A stretch of DNA of 64,000 bases from Pseudonocardia benzenivorans CB1190 (GCF_000196675.2 NC_015312.1:2294001-2358000), one strand, 5' to 3'. Shown: positions 42,351-52,749, numbered from the stretch's first letter. Numbers and translations are program-made. The notes: generated by a model from the sequence alone, not told the origin.

Positions 42351-43922
42351 GTGACCCACAGACCATCCGTCCGTCGCAGGCCCGCCGTCGTGGTCGCTCT
42401 CGCGATCGCGGCGGTGCTCGCGACCGTCCTCTCCGCCTGCGGTGGCGCGGCCGGCAGCGCCGACACACCGAAGGTCGGCGACGAGCTCCGGCTCGGGCTC
42501 TCCCGCCAGATCACCGGCATCAACCCGCACAAGGGCGGCTCGCCCGACTCCTCGGGCTCCATCGTCGGATCCATCTACGAGTCGCTCACCCGGATCGCCC
42601 CCGATCTCTCGGTCGAGCCGGGCCTCGCGACGGCATGGACCAGCACCGATCCGCTGACGTGGCGGTTCACCATCCGGACCGACTCGAAGTTCTCCGACGG
42701 GTCGCCGCTCACCGCCGACGACGTGGTGTGGAACTTCCAACAGCTGCTCAACCCCGACTACAAGGGCACCTCCGGGGCGCCGCTGCGCAAGTACCTGAAG
42801 TCGGTCACGAAGATCGACGACTCGACGCTGCAGTTCAACCTGTCCCAGCCCGCGCTCGACCTGCCGGGCCGGCTGTGGACGATCTTCATCGTGCAGCCGG
42901 TGTTCGCCCAGTCGCACAACCTCGACAACGAGGCGCTCGGCAGCGGCCCGTACAAGCTCGACAAGCTCGACCAGGAGAACGGCGCCACCCTGTCGCTGAA
43001 CACCTTCTACGCGGGGACGAAGCCGGCGTTCGCCCACGTCAAGTACACGGTGCTGGCCTCGGAGGCGCAGCGCGTCGCCGCGCTGCGGGCGGGGGAGCAG
43101 GACCTGATCCTCAACCTGGACCCGTTGGACCTCGCGCAGTTCAAGGACTCCGACACCTACGACACCATCCTCGGCGTCGGCACCCAGCCGCTGACGCTCG
43201 CGATCAACGAGCGCAAGACGGGCACTCCGCTGGCCGACCCCCGGGTCCGGCAGGCGCTGAACTACGCCACCGACAAGACCACGATCATCAACAGCCTGCT
43301 GCAGGGCGCGGTCCAGCCGCTGCCGGGCCAGGTCGTCTACGAGCCGTACCAGCCGCAGGACCCGTCGGTGCGCGCCTACCCCTACGACCCGGAGAAGGCC
43401 AAACAGCTGCTGGCCGAGGCGGGTCATGCCACCGGTCTGACGCTCACCGTCGCCCTTTCCAGCGGCACCTACGTCTCCCAGGACGCGGCGACCCAGGCGA
43501 TCGTCGCCCAGTGGGCGAAGGTCGGCGTCACCCTGAAGATCACGCAGCAGCCGTTCCCGGCCTGGCTGCAGAGCCAGTACGGGCCCGACGACGCGGCGGC
43601 CGACCTCTACTACATCATGTGGGGCGGCTCGTTCCGCGGTGACGTCACGGGCAACTTCGGCCCCTTCCGCAGTGACCACATCCAGAGCCACCTGCGCGCA
43701 CCGGAGTTCGACGAGCTGACGACGAAGGCCCAGAACGCCGCGACCGAGGCGGAGAAGACGACCTACGTCAACCAGGCCATCGAGAACGCCTACTCGCAGG
43801 CGCACGCGATCTTCCTCTACCCGTCGCCCTTCACCGGCGTCGTGTCCAAGGGACTGGAGTGGACGCCCAAGCCGAACCGCTACCTCTACGCCCAGCAGGT
43901 CGGCAGGGCGGCGCAGCCATAG
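42351..43922 (+). CDS. Extracellular solute-binding lipoprotein (SBP family 5)
   Basis: 523 aa. An N-terminal signal of VRRRP followed by a hydrophobic stretch ends in the lipobox LSAC (VLSACGG). The mature part shows the family-5 pattern IYESLTRIAPDLSVEPGLA, TWRFTIRTDSKFSDGSPLTADDVVW and VRQALNYATDK. It binds the substrate for the adjacent importer. GTG at 42351 is preferred for its AGGGA site; GTG at 42291, overlapping the ATPase stop, is possible. The cargo is probably a sulfur-containing organic compound, inferred from the neighbours. Confidence 0.88.
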   Translation: MTHRPSVRRRPAVVVALAIAAVLATVLSACGGAAGSADTPKVGDELRLGLSRQITGINPHKGGSPDSSGSIVGSIYESLTRIAPDLSVEPGLATAWTSTDPLTWRFTIRTDSKFSDGSPLTADDVVWNFQQLLNPDYKGTSGAPLRKYLKSVTKIDDSTLQFNLSQPALDLPGRLWTIFIVQPVFAQSHNLDNEALGSGPYKLDKLDQENGATLSLNTFYAGTKPAFAHVKYTVLASEAQRVAALRAGEQDLILNLDPLDLAQFKDSDTYDTILGVGTQPLTLAINERKTGTPLADPRVRQALNYATDKTTIINSLLQGAVQPLPGQVVYEPYQPQDPSVRAYPYDPEKAKQLLAEAGHATGLTLTVALSSGTYVSQDAATQAIVAQWAKVGVTLKITQQPFPAWLQSQYGPDDAAADLYYIMWGGSFRGDVTGNFGPFRSDHIQSHLRAPEFDELTTKAQNAATEAEKTTYVNQAIENAYSQAHAIFLYPSPFTGVVSKGLEWTPKPNRYLYAQQVGRAAQP

Positions 43923-43966
43923 CCAGCCGCACACGGCATCTCCATCCCTCCGACGAAGGCGGCATC

Positions 43967-45284
43967 ATGACCGAACGCCAACTGTTCCTCGGCGGCTACG
44001 TGCCGTTCCCGAGCGGCCACTACGCCGGCGCCTGGCGCCATCCCTACTCCACCCGCGACTGGCTGGGGCGCGACTTCCTGCACCAGACCGCCCGCACGCT
44101 CGAGGCCGCGAAGTTCGATCTCGCGTTCATACCCGAGACGGTGAGCCACAACCCGGACTTCACCCGGCACGGGCATTCCAACTCCATCAAGCACGACCCC
44201 GCCCAGGTGGCCGGGCAGATCGCCGCGGTCACCACGCACCTCGGCGTCGGCGTCACCCTGTCCACCAGCTTCAACGAGCCCTACAACCTGGCCAGGACGC
44301 TGCTCAGCCTTGATCACCTGTCGGGCGGGCGGGTCGCGTGGAACGTCATCCAGTCGCACGGCCCCGGCAACTACCTGAACTTCCCGCACGTCGAGGAGCT
44401 CTCCGGCGCCGAGCTCTACGACCGCGGCGACGAGTACGTCGAGGCGGTCCTCGCGCTGTGGCGGGCCTGGGAGGCCGACGCGCTCGTGCAGGACCAGGAG
44501 TCGGGGCTCTTCGCCGACCCGGCGAGGATCACCGTGCCCGATTACCGGGGCAAGTACCTCGCGGTTCGGGGCCCGCTGAACCTGCCTCCGAGCCCGCAGA
44601 CGCACCCGGTGATCATCCAGGCGGGCGACTCCCAGCGCGGGCGTACGTTCGGGGCTCGCTGGGGCGACGTGATCTTCGCGATCGAGCGGACCCGCGCCGA
44701 CATGCAGGCCAAGAAGGACGATCTCAAGGGCAAGGCCCGCGCTGCCGGGCGCGACGCCGACCGGATCCGCCTGTTCGCCGCGGTGCAACCCATCATCGGG
44801 GAGACGAAGGAGATCGCGCTGGCGCGGCGGGACTTCCTGCGGACCCGGATCACACCCGAGTCCGGCGTCCGGTTCTTCAGCCACTTCGCGCGGGTCGACC
44901 TCGCCGGGGTCGACCTCGACGCCCGCTACGTCGACGTCATCGAGGAGCGCGCGACCGACGGGCAGACGGAGAGCCGAGCGATCGTCCAACTCGACGAGCT
45001 GCTCGGCGCCCGTCGCGACCGGGTGACGATCGCGGAGGCGGGCGTCGAGTTCTCCACCAGCGAGCTGACCCCGCAGGTGGTCGGGACCGGTGAGGAGATC
45101 GCGGAGGAGCTCGCGGCGTACTTCACGTCGGGCGCCGCCGACGGGTTCCTGATCACGCCCACCCATTTCCCCGGGGTCGTTCGAGGAGTTCGGCCGCGCC
45201 GTCGTGCCGCACCTGCAGCGCCTCGGGGTGTTCCGCACCGAGTACACGGGCACCACACTGCGCGAGAACCTGGGGCTGGCATGA
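43967..45284 (+). CDS. NtaA/SnaA/DszA-type LLM monooxygenase (frameshifted near the end)
   Basis: FMNH2-dependent monooxygenase: [20 protein letters not shown], the family segment [44 protein letters not shown] and [16 protein letters not shown] are all present. At the CCCCGGGG run (45169-45176) the annotated frame leaves the family and runs on into the next gene. Removing one base gives [19 protein letters not shown], then [16 protein letters not shown] and a stop overlapping the next ATG. It is therefore a 1-bp insertion, either real or a sequencing error in the homopolymer run. Confidence 0.85.
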
Positions 45285-46084
45285 CGACGAGGACCGACAC
45301 CGACCTCGAGCTGACCAGCCGGTGGGGCGGCAGGCTCGCCGCCACGTTCACGCCCGGCACGGGCGACAGCGCGGTGCTGTTGCTGCACGGGTTCCTCTCC
45401 GACCGACGCGCCGGCGGCCGCTTCGACCGGCTCGCCGACGAGTACTCCGCGCTCGGGCACGCGGTGCTGCGCATCGACCTCAGCGGGTTCGGGTCCTCGG
45501 AGGGGGACGTCGTCGACGCCGACCGACTGCTCGACGACGCGCACACCGCACTCGACCACCTGGATGCGCTCGGGCTGACCCGCCAGATCCTGCACGGGCA
45601 GAGCCTCGGCTCGGCGATCGCGCTGCGGGTCGCCCCGCTGCGGCCGCGCGTCGCGACCCTCGTCCTGACCGGCGCCCTCACCGGCGCCGGCAACGGGGAC
45701 GCGCCTTACCCGTTCCTGGACGACGAGCAGCTCGCGGCCTGGTACCGCGACGAGGACGTGCGGCTACGCGTCGACGGTTCGCTCACGCGCACGCACGTCG
45801 TGGTCAACCGGCAACGCCCCAAGCTCGGCGCGACCGGTACCCAGGAGGAGCTGCTCGGGGCGGTGGGCGTCCCGGTGCTGGTGATCCACGGCGACACCGG
45901 CGACCAGGAGGAGGCCCTCGCCGCGGTCACGGCCGCGGGGGAGCACCTGCTGCCGGCGGGATCACGCGTCGTCGTGATCCCGGGGGCGACGCACACCTTC
46001 TACGAGAGCCAGGACGCCGTCGCCGCGCTCGTGACGGACTGGGTGTCGGAGCACGTGCCGGCCGCCGCACCGGGCTCGGCGTGA
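45281..46084 (+). CDS. Alpha/beta-hydrolase
   Basis: 267 aa. [29 protein letters not shown], the nucleophile elbow [10 protein letters not shown], the acid in [11 protein letters not shown] and the catalytic His in PGATHTFYE are seen. The ATG overlaps the true stop of the LLM gene (ATGA). It probably hydrolyses an ester or thioester formed by the monooxygenases. Confidence 0.82.
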   Translation: MTTRTDTDLELTSRWGGRLAATFTPGTGDSAVLLLHGFLSDRRAGGRFDRLADEYSALGHAVLRIDLSGFGSSEGDVVDADRLLDDAHTALDHLDALGLTRQILHGQSLGSAIALRVAPLRPRVATLVLTGALTGAGNGDAPYPFLDDEQLAAWYRDEDVRLRVDGSLTRTHVVVNRQRPKLGATGTQEELLGAVGVPVLVIHGDTGDQEEALAAVTAAGEHLLPAGSRVVVIPGATHTFYESQDAVAALVTDWVSEHVPAAAPGSA

Positions 46085-46170
46085 TCTCACCGGGTGTCTC
46101 CTCGGGGGTGGTGGCGCACCCGGCAGGGGCGTGCGCCGGGTGCGGACGAACCCGTCCGCAGCCGGCGGCC

Positions 46171-46794
46171 TCAGTACGCGATCGAGAGCAGCTCCCGCGG
46201 GTGGGCCGGGGTCTCGATCTCATCGAGCAGGAACGCGACGAGATCGGCCCGGCCGACGTGCCCGTCGGCGGGGACGGCGAGCCGCGGTGCGATCCGGTAC
46301 CGCCCGGTGGCGGGGCCGTCGGTGATCCGCGGTGCGCGCACGACCGTCCAGTCCAGGGTGGACGTGACGAGCTCGGCCTCCATGGTCTCCTTGTCGCGCA
46401 GGCGTTCGCCCATCAGCCCCCACAGCCGCGTCACGTACGGCGAGCCGTCGTTGCTGTCGCCGACACCGTGGGTGCTCATCACGAGAACTCGCGGCCCGTC
46501 CGGTGGCAGCACCGCGGCGAGGTGGCGGACCGCGTCGGTGCACACCGTGACCGTCTCGTCGGCCGCGCCGCCCGCGGACAGCCCGAGCGAGACGAACACG
46601 ACGTCCTGCCCGCGCACCATCTCCTCGACCGCCGCGGCGTCGCGCGCGTCGCCCAGCACGACGTGCAGGCCCGGCCCGTCGTCGAGGCGTCCGGCTCCAC
46701 GCACGAGCGCGGTGAGCGCGTGCCCGCGCCCGCGGGCGGAGTCGACGAAGGCGAGGCCGGTCGGACCGGTGGCGCCGAGAACAGCAATCTTCAC
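46171..46794 (-). CDS. NAD(P)-binding atypical SDR (NmrA-like)
   Basis: 207 aa Rossmann protein: KIAVLGATGPTGLAFVDSA with the GxxGxxG motif, HVVLGDARD and VVFVSLGLS follow; there is no canonical YxxxK. The GTG at 46794 is used. It sits on the opposite strand within an otherwise + strand sulfur cluster and may be a flavin/NADPH-handling or redox-sensing protein. The function is unassigned. Confidence 0.7.
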   Translation of the reverse strand: MKIAVLGATGPTGLAFVDSARGRGHALTALVRGAGRLDDGPGLHVVLGDARDAAAVEEMVRGQDVVFVSLGLSAGGAADETVTVCTDAVRHLAAVLPPDGPRVLVMSTHGVGDSNDGSPYVTRLWGLMGERLRDKETMEAELVTSTLDWTVVRAPRITDGPATGRYRIAPRLAVPADGHVGRADLVAFLLDEIETPAHPRELLSIAY

Positions 46795-46874
46795 GCGACT
46801 CCATCCCTCACACCCGAGGGGAGCCCGCGGCACCGCGCCGCTGTGGCACCCCGATGTTCCTCGAGGAGACCACA

Positions 46875-48101
46875 ATGCCTGCGCCGACATCGTCGCCCGG
46901 CCTCGACCACGCCATCCCGCCCACGGCGGCGCGGAAGGTCGAGTTCATCAGCCAGTCGCACCTCAACCCGTCGACGGAGCTGAACCCCGTCCCGACGCGC
47001 GGGATCGACCCGGCCTTCTTCCGCACCTACGTCCGGACCCTGGAGGAGGCGGGCTACGACTACACGTTGCTGCCCTACGGTTCCGGCGGTCCCGACTCGT
47101 TCGTCGCGGCGTCCGCGGTCGGGCAGCTCACCGAGCGGCTGCGCCCCATTGTCGCGGTCCGGCCCAACACGGCGTTCCCGCTCGTCGTCGCCCAGCAACT
47201 CGCCACCCTCGACCAGCTCACCGAGGGCCGGGCGGTCGTGCACCTCATCAGCGGCGGCAACGATGCCGAGCAGGCCCGGCAGGGCGACTACCTGCCCAAA
47301 CAGCGTCGCTACGCCCGCACGTCGGAGTTCGTCGACCTGTTGCGCAGGGCGTGGACGGAGCCGGCGGCGTTCAGTCACGAGGGCGAGTTCTACCGCTTCG
47401 ACGACTTCGGCCCCGGCCTGCGTCCTCACGGGGACACCATCCCGATCTCGATCGGGGGCCAGTCCGACGAGGCATTCGAGATCGGCGGTCGGCAGGCCGA
47501 CGTCTTCAGCTTCTGGGGTGAGCCCCTGGCCGACATCCGGGCTCAGATCGACCGGGTGCACGCCATCGCCGATGCTGCGGGCCGTCCCCGCCCGCGGATC
47601 TGGGTCACCTTCCGGCCGATCGTCGACCGCACCGACGAACTGGCCTGGCGCAAGGCGTACGACTATGCCGAGCGCATCGGCCGGACCTTCCGCGAGGGCA
47701 CCTATGGCCTGCGCTCGCTGACCGGCTCCGGCACCCCGCAGAACGTCGGCTCGCAGCGGGCCCTGCACTTCGCAGCAGGCGCGGACGTGTACGACCGTGC
47801 ACTGTGGACCCGCACGGCCGCCGCGACGAACGCCGGCGGGGCCTCGACGGCGCTCGTCGGTACGCCGGAGACGGTCGCCGCGGCGATCCTCGACTACATC
47901 GACCTCGGTGCGGACCTGGTCTCGATCCGCGGCTACGACAACCTGGCCGACGCCAGGGACTACGGCACGCACGTCATCCCGCTCGTCCGTCAGGAGCTGG
48001 CGCATCGCGAGGCGACCGGACAGCGCGGCAGCCTGCAGGTCGAGCACCAGGGTGCGCTCGCTCCCGGGTTCGACGCCGACGCCCTGGCCGGTGTCCGGTG
48101 A
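46875..48101 (+). CDS. LLM monooxygenase (SsuD-like), cluster 2
   Basis: 408 aa alkanesulfonate-monooxygenase-type flavoprotein. VEFISQSHLN, YDYTLLPYGSGGPDSFV, IVAVRPNTAFPLVVAQQLATL, VHLISGGNDAEQARQGDYL, YRFDDFGPGL and SFWGEPLADI are seen; RPRIWVTFRPIV is typical of the SsuD group, which releases sulfite from organosulfonates using FMNH2. The ATG at 46875 follows GAGGAGA. It overlaps the DszC-like gene by GTGA. Confidence 0.88.
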   Translation: MPAPTSSPGLDHAIPPTAARKVEFISQSHLNPSTELNPVPTRGIDPAFFRTYVRTLEEAGYDYTLLPYGSGGPDSFVAASAVGQLTERLRPIVAVRPNTAFPLVVAQQLATLDQLTEGRAVVHLISGGNDAEQARQGDYLPKQRRYARTSEFVDLLRRAWTEPAAFSHEGEFYRFDDFGPGLRPHGDTIPISIGGQSDEAFEIGGRQADVFSFWGEPLADIRAQIDRVHAIADAAGRPRPRIWVTFRPIVDRTDELAWRKAYDYAERIGRTFREGTYGLRSLTGSGTPQNVGSQRALHFAAGADVYDRALWTRTAAATNAGGASTALVGTPETVAAAILDYIDLGADLVSIRGYDNLADARDYGTHVIPLVRQELAHREATGQRGSLQVEHQGALAPGFDADALAGVR

Positions 48102-49306
48102 CGGCGTCCACGTCGGTCGCGCCCCTGACCCTCCCGACGCCGGACCTGTCCGACGAGAGCCTCGCCGAGGTCACCGCCGAGGTCGCCGCCACCGCGGCGG
48201 AGTACGACCGCAGCGCCGCGATCCCCACCCGCGGGATCGAGGTGGCGCACCGGGCGGGCCTGCTCACGGCGACCGTCGCCGAACGCGACGGAGGGCCCGG
48301 CGCGTCCCCGCTCGACGTCGCGCGAATCCTCGTCGCGCTCGGCGAGGGCGACCCGTCGGTCGCACTGCTCGCCGCGAACACCCTCGCCATCCACGGCGCT
48401 CACGCCGCCACCGGGCACTGGCCTGCCGCCGCCTACGCGGACCTGTTGCGGCGCAGCGCAGACGGTCCTGCCCTCGTCAACGCGATCCGGGCGGAGCCGG
48501 AGCTGGGCGCGCCCGCCCGGGGCGGTCTGCCCGCCACCGTCGCCCGCCGCACCGCCGACGGCTGGTCGCTGTCCGGGCGCAAGGCCTACGCGACCGGCGG
48601 CACGGCGCTGGCCTACCACGTCGTCTGGGCCGTGGCGGACGAGCCGCACGGTGACCCGGACCGGCCACGCGTCGGGCACGTCGTCGTGCCTGGCGAGGCA
48701 GCCGGGATCACGTGGGTCGACACGTGGGACCACCTCGGGCTGCGCGCGTCGAACACCCACGACGTCGTCTACGACGACGTACGCGTCCCGGTCGACGCCT
48801 TCATCGAGCTCCCACGCGTCGACGGCGTCTACCGCGACCTCGCGTCCGCGACCAGCCCGACGAGCTTCGGCTACCCCGCCCTGTACGTCGGTGTCGCCCG
48901 CGCGGCCCGGGCGGCGTTCGTCCGGTTCGCCCGCGACCGCGTCCCGACGGCGCTCGGCACGCCGATCGCGCAGACCGAGCGCATCCAGGCGGTCGCCGGG
49001 GAGATCGACGCCCAGATCGCGCAGGCCGAGGCGCTGCTCTACGGGACGCTCCTGCGGATCGAGGCCGGCGACACCCGGCACCTTCCCCAGCTGTCCCTGC
49101 TGAAGGTGCAGATCGGCCGCTCGGCCGTCGCCGCCGTCCAGACGGCGGTCGCCGCGCTCGGCAACCCGGCGCTGAGCCGGCACCTGCCCTTCGAACGGCA
49201 TCTGCGCGACGTGCTGTGCGTGCGGGTCCATCCGCCGCAGGAGGACGCCGCGCTGCTCGCTGCCGGTCGCCGGCTGCTCGTCCCGACCACAGGGGGTACC
49301 TCATGA
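48098..49306 (+). CDS. Acyl-CoA-dehydrogenase-like flavin monooxygenase (DszC/SfnB type)
   Basis: 402 aa. The fold is acyl-CoA dehydrogenase: LVALGEGDPSVALLAANTLAIH, WSLSGRKAYATGGTALAYHV, TWDHLGLRASNTHDVVYDDV, and an alpha-helical C-terminal domain. Members near sulfur genes oxidise sulfur atoms or sulfones with reduced flavin (DszC, SfnB). It overlaps genes on both sides (GTGA, ATGA), so it is translationally coupled with two LLM proteins. Confidence 0.82.
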   Translation: MTASTSVAPLTLPTPDLSDESLAEVTAEVAATAAEYDRSAAIPTRGIEVAHRAGLLTATVAERDGGPGASPLDVARILVALGEGDPSVALLAANTLAIHGAHAATGHWPAAAYADLLRRSADGPALVNAIRAEPELGAPARGGLPATVARRTADGWSLSGRKAYATGGTALAYHVVWAVADEPHGDPDRPRVGHVVVPGEAAGITWVDTWDHLGLRASNTHDVVYDDVRVPVDAFIELPRVDGVYRDLASATSPTSFGYPALYVGVARAARAAFVRFARDRVPTALGTPIAQTERIQAVAGEIDAQIAQAEALLYGTLLRIEAGDTRHLPQLSLLKVQIGRSAVAAVQTAVAALGNPALSRHLPFERHLRDVLCVRVHPPQEDAALLAAGRRLLVPTTGGTS

Positions 49307-50382
49307 CCGCGACGGCCGTCGAGCTGCCGGAGCAGCGTGTGACGACACGGCTCGGGTTCAACACCCGCGTCTCCTGGACCGACGACGCCGGGCCGGGGCC
49401 GGGCCTGCGCGACGGCATCGCGCTCTACCGGGCCGCGGAGGCCCTCGGGTACCAGTCCGCCTGGGCCTACCAACGTCACTTCGACCACTACCTGTCCTCA
49501 CCGCTGCCGTTCTTCGCCGCGGTCGGGCAGCACACCGAGCGGATCGCGCTCGGCTCCGCGGTGATCCCCATGCGGTACCAGGACCCGATCCTGCTGGCCG
49601 AGGCGGCCGGCACCACGGACCTGCTCGTCGGCGGACGCCTCGAGCTCGCGCTGGCCACCGGGAGCCTCGCCGGCTGGGACCCGATCTTCGGGGGTGTCTC
49701 CACCGATGCGCGGACCGAGGCCCGGCGCCGGCTCGAGCGGTTCCTCGCAGCCGTCGACGGAGAGACCCTGCACGTCGTCGACGGTCCGGGGCAGGGCGCT
49801 CCCGTCGGGACGCCCATCCGGGTCACCCCGCACAGCCCGGGCCTGCGTGGGCGGCTCCGACACGGTGCGGCGAGCGCCGGGTCGGCGTCGGAGGCCGCGC
49901 GGCTCGGGCTCGGGCTGATCGTCGGCACCGTGCTGCGCGGGCTCGAACCGGGGGAGAGCTTCCCGCAGTACCAGGCCAGGGTGATCGAGACCTACCGCAC
50001 GACGTGGCGGGCCGAGCGCGGCACCGAACCGCCCCCCGTCGCCGTCGCGGCGTCGATCCTGCCCGGCACCACGGCGGCGCTGCGGGAGACCTACGCTGCC
50101 TACGACCTGCAGCGGCGCACCGAGGGTATGGCGGCATCGCGCCCGCGGGGCGCCCTTGAGCCGGTGATCTCGGCCGACCTGCCCGACGGGATGTCGATCA
50201 GCCCGGTCCATCACGGTGACCCCGACAGCGTCGCCGCCGCGGTGCTCGCCGATCCGGGCCTGGCCGCCGCCGACGAGATCGTGCTCTTCCTGCCGCCGGC
50301 GTTCGGCCTGGATGCCAACGTCCGGCTGATCACCGACCTGGCCCGCGAGGTCGCCCCGGCGCTCGGCTGGGCACCTGGCTGA
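49303..50382 (+). CDS. LLM class flavin-dependent oxidoreductase
   Basis: 359 aa luciferase-like protein. GYQSAWAYQRHFDHYLSS, IALGSAVIPMRYQDPILLAE and LLVGGRLELALATGS are seen, and a GAASAGSASEAARLG helix leads to the C-terminal half. It is more distant from SsuD than its neighbours. The ATG overlaps the DszC-like stop. It is the last gene of this + strand run; the molybdoenzyme gene is convergent, 10 bp away. Confidence 0.8.
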   Translation: MTATAVELPEQRVTTRLGFNTRVSWTDDAGPGPGLRDGIALYRAAEALGYQSAWAYQRHFDHYLSSPLPFFAAVGQHTERIALGSAVIPMRYQDPILLAEAAGTTDLLVGGRLELALATGSLAGWDPIFGGVSTDARTEARRRLERFLAAVDGETLHVVDGPGQGAPVGTPIRVTPHSPGLRGRLRHGAASAGSASEAARLGLGLIVGTVLRGLEPGESFPQYQARVIETYRTTWRAERGTEPPPVAVAASILPGTTAALRETYAAYDLQRRTEGMAASRPRGALEPVISADLPDGMSISPVHHGDPDSVAAAVLADPGLAAADEIVLFLPPAFGLDANVRLITDLAREVAPALGWAPG

Positions 50383-50392
50383 ACCCGGTACG

Positions 50393-52651
50393 TCAGACGG
50401 GAGGCTCGTGCGCGCGGACCGGCGGCACGGGCCCCTCGTGCCGTGCGAGCTGCACCGTCGTGTGCTGGCCGGTGCACCCCTGGGCCAGCGACGACGTGCC
50501 GCGGTCACGGGTCAGGACGTTCGGGTTGCCGTGCACGCAGAACGGGTGCTCGGCGGCGGGGTCGAGCGGAGCGAACCACGCGCCCGTCGGTAGCTGCACG
50601 ACGCCCTCGCGGACGCCGTCGGTGACCGCGGCGGCGGCGAGGCAGGCGCCCCGGTCGTTGAACAGCGTCACGACGTCGCCGTCGGCGATGCCCCGGGCGG
50701 CCGCGTCGGCAGGGTGGATCCGCGCCACCTCCCGACCGTTCACCTTGTGCGCCAGGCTGTGTGCCCCGAAGTCGAGCTGCGAGTGCAGCCGGGTCGAGGG
50801 CTGGTTGGCCACCAGCCACAGCGGGTGCCGCGGGTCGGGGACCTCGGTGGGCGCCAGCCAAACCGGGTGGCCGGGAGCGTCCGCGTACCCGAAAGCGGCC
50901 ACGGTCTCGGAGAACAGCTCGATCCGGCCCGACGGTGTCGGCAGCGGGTGGCCGACCGGGTCCGCCCGGAAGGCCCCGATGATCCCGCCGCGGTCCTCGA
51001 CCTGCGGCAGCTCCAGCTCACCCGCGGCCCAGAACTCGTCGAACGACGGCGCGGGCAGGCCCTCGTCGGCCAGCCCCTTCGCGATCCTCGCGTAGAGCCA
51101 CTCCAACCAGGCGCGTGCGTCGCGGCCCTCGGTGAACGCGGGTCCCGCACCCAGCCGTTCGGCGAGCGCGGCGAAGATCGCGTAGTCGTCGCGGGCCTCA
51201 CCGGGCGGGTCCACGAGCCGGTGCATCGCGGTCATGACCGGGTCGAACGCGCTCGCCCCGATGTCGTCGCGCTCGATCGTCCACGTCGCCGGGAGCACGA
51301 CGTCGGCGTGCCGGGCGGTCGCCGTCCAGACCGGCTCGTGCACGACGAAGGTGTCGAGCCGCCGGACGGCTCGGCTTAGCCGTCCCAGGTCCTGGTGGTG
51401 GTGGAACGGGTTGCCACCCACCCAGTAGGCGAACCGCACGTGCGGGTACGTCGAGCGTCGCCCGTCCACGTCGTAGGGCTTGCCCGGGTGCAGCAGCATG
51501 TCCGCGACCCGCGCGACCGGGATCGAGAGGTCGATCCTGTTGCGGCCCTGCGGCACCGCGGCGATCGGCACGGCCACCCGGGTGCGCCCGTAGTGCCCGA
51601 TGGAGCCCAGGCCGTAGCAGAATCCGCCGCCGGGCAGGCCGATCTGGCCGAGTGCGGCGGCCAGCGCCACCGCGGCCCATACCGGCTGTTCGCCGAACTC
51701 GGCGCGCTGCAACGACTGCGCGACGGTGACGAGGGTGCGCCCGCCCGCAGCGCGTCGGGCCAGCTCCCGGATCTCCCCGGCCGGCACCCCCGTGATCGCA
51801 GCAGCCCACCCGGCGTCCTTGTCCCACAGGTACTCCGCCAGCGAGTCCCAGCCCACGCTGTACCGCGCCAGGAAGTCGCGATCGTGCAGGTCCTCGGTGA
51901 CCAGGGTGTGCAGCAGCCCGAGGATCAGCGCGGTGTCCGACCCGGGTGGTACCGACAACCAGCGGGCGCCGATCCCGTCGGGCAGGTCGGAGCGCAGCGG
52001 CCCGATGTTGACGAAGACGGCACCGCGACGCGCGGCCGCGGTCATCGCCGCGCGTTCGACGTGCGCGCTGATCCCGCCGGCACCGACCGCACTGTTCTTC
52101 AGGTTCATCCCGCCGAACGCGAGGACCGTGTCGGTGTGCGTGGCGACCTGGTCCCAGGTCACCGTCCCCTTCGACACCAGCTCCGACGGCCCGAGCACGT
52201 GCCGCAGCACGACCTGGGCGGCCGCCCCGCTGTAGTCACCGACCGAGCGCACGTACCCGCCGACGGCCAGGTTCAGGAAGCGGTGCACCTGGCTCTGGGC
52301 GTGGTGGAATCGGCCGGCGCTGGCCCAGCCGTAGCTGCCGCCGTAGACCCCCTCCGGGCCGTGGGCGTCGCGGACCCGGGCGAGCTCGCCCGCCAGCCGG
52401 TCGAGCACCTCGTCCCAGCCGACCTCGACGAACCCGTCCCGGCCGCGCCGGTCGTCGGGACCCGGGCCGTCCTCCCACCAGCCCCGGCGGACCGTGGGAC
52501 GGCGAACCCGGGCGGCATGGTCGACGGCCGCAGGCACGTTGCGCAGCAACGGGGACGGCTCGGGATCGGCCGCGCGGGGCGTGACCCGGAGCCCGGCGGC
52601 GGTGACCTCACCGAGGAACGAGCCCCAGTGCGTGCTGTGCGGCTGGGGCAT
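50393..52651 (-). CDS. Molybdopterin S/N-oxide reductase (BisC/DMSO-reductase type)
   Basis: 752 aa. No N-terminal Cys motif for an Fe-S cluster and no twin-arginine signal, so it is a cytoplasmic single-cofactor enzyme. VYGGSYGWASAGRFHHAQSQ holds the Mo-ligating Ser position of the DMSO/TMAO/biotin-sulfoxide reductase family. The C-terminal dinucleotide domain has NQPSTRLHSQLDFG, VNGREVARIHPADAAARG and GCTGQHTTVQ. It would reduce a sulfoxide such as methionine, biotin or DMS sulfoxide. Its ATG overlaps the stop of leader peptide 3 as TGATG. Confidence 0.88.
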   Translation of the reverse strand: MPQPHSTHWGSFLGEVTAAGLRVTPRAADPEPSPLLRNVPAAVDHAARVRRPTVRRGWWEDGPGPDDRRGRDGFVEVGWDEVLDRLAGELARVRDAHGPEGVYGGSYGWASAGRFHHAQSQVHRFLNLAVGGYVRSVGDYSGAAAQVVLRHVLGPSELVSKGTVTWDQVATHTDTVLAFGGMNLKNSAVGAGGISAHVERAAMTAAARRGAVFVNIGPLRSDLPDGIGARWLSVPPGSDTALILGLLHTLVTEDLHDRDFLARYSVGWDSLAEYLWDKDAGWAAAITGVPAGEIRELARRAAGGRTLVTVAQSLQRAEFGEQPVWAAVALAAALGQIGLPGGGFCYGLGSIGHYGRTRVAVPIAAVPQGRNRIDLSIPVARVADMLLHPGKPYDVDGRRSTYPHVRFAYWVGGNPFHHHQDLGRLSRAVRRLDTFVVHEPVWTATARHADVVLPATWTIERDDIGASAFDPVMTAMHRLVDPPGEARDDYAIFAALAERLGAGPAFTEGRDARAWLEWLYARIAKGLADEGLPAPSFDEFWAAGELELPQVEDRGGIIGAFRADPVGHPLPTPSGRIELFSETVAAFGYADAPGHPVWLAPTEVPDPRHPLWLVANQPSTRLHSQLDFGAHSLAHKVNGREVARIHPADAAARGIADGDVVTLFNDRGACLAAAAVTDGVREGVVQLPTGAWFAPLDPAAEHPFCVHGNPNVLTRDRGTSSLAQGCTGQHTTVQLARHEGPVPPVRAHEPPV

Positions 52652-52743
52652 CAGCCCGCCGCCGTTCCCCCTCCGCGCCGGCCGCGACAGCTCGCCACGG
52701 CGACGGGCCGGTGGGTCAGGGGCTGCGGGAGTGGGAACGGCAC
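52651..52743 (-). CDS. Leader peptide 3 (leaderless, 30 aa)
   Basis: MPFPLPQPLTHRPVAVASCR, then GRRGGGTAAG and TGA. The GTG is 7 nt past the -10 TTGGCT, the same geometry as leader peptides 1 and 2, so the mRNA is probably leaderless. The LTxR...SCR core is kept but IDHGTV is not. The stop overlaps the molybdoenzyme start, so translation of the enzyme depends directly on completing the leader. Confidence 0.6.
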   Translation of the reverse strand: MPFPLPQPLTHRPVAVASCRGRRGGGTAAG

Positions 52744-52749
52744 TGTCCG

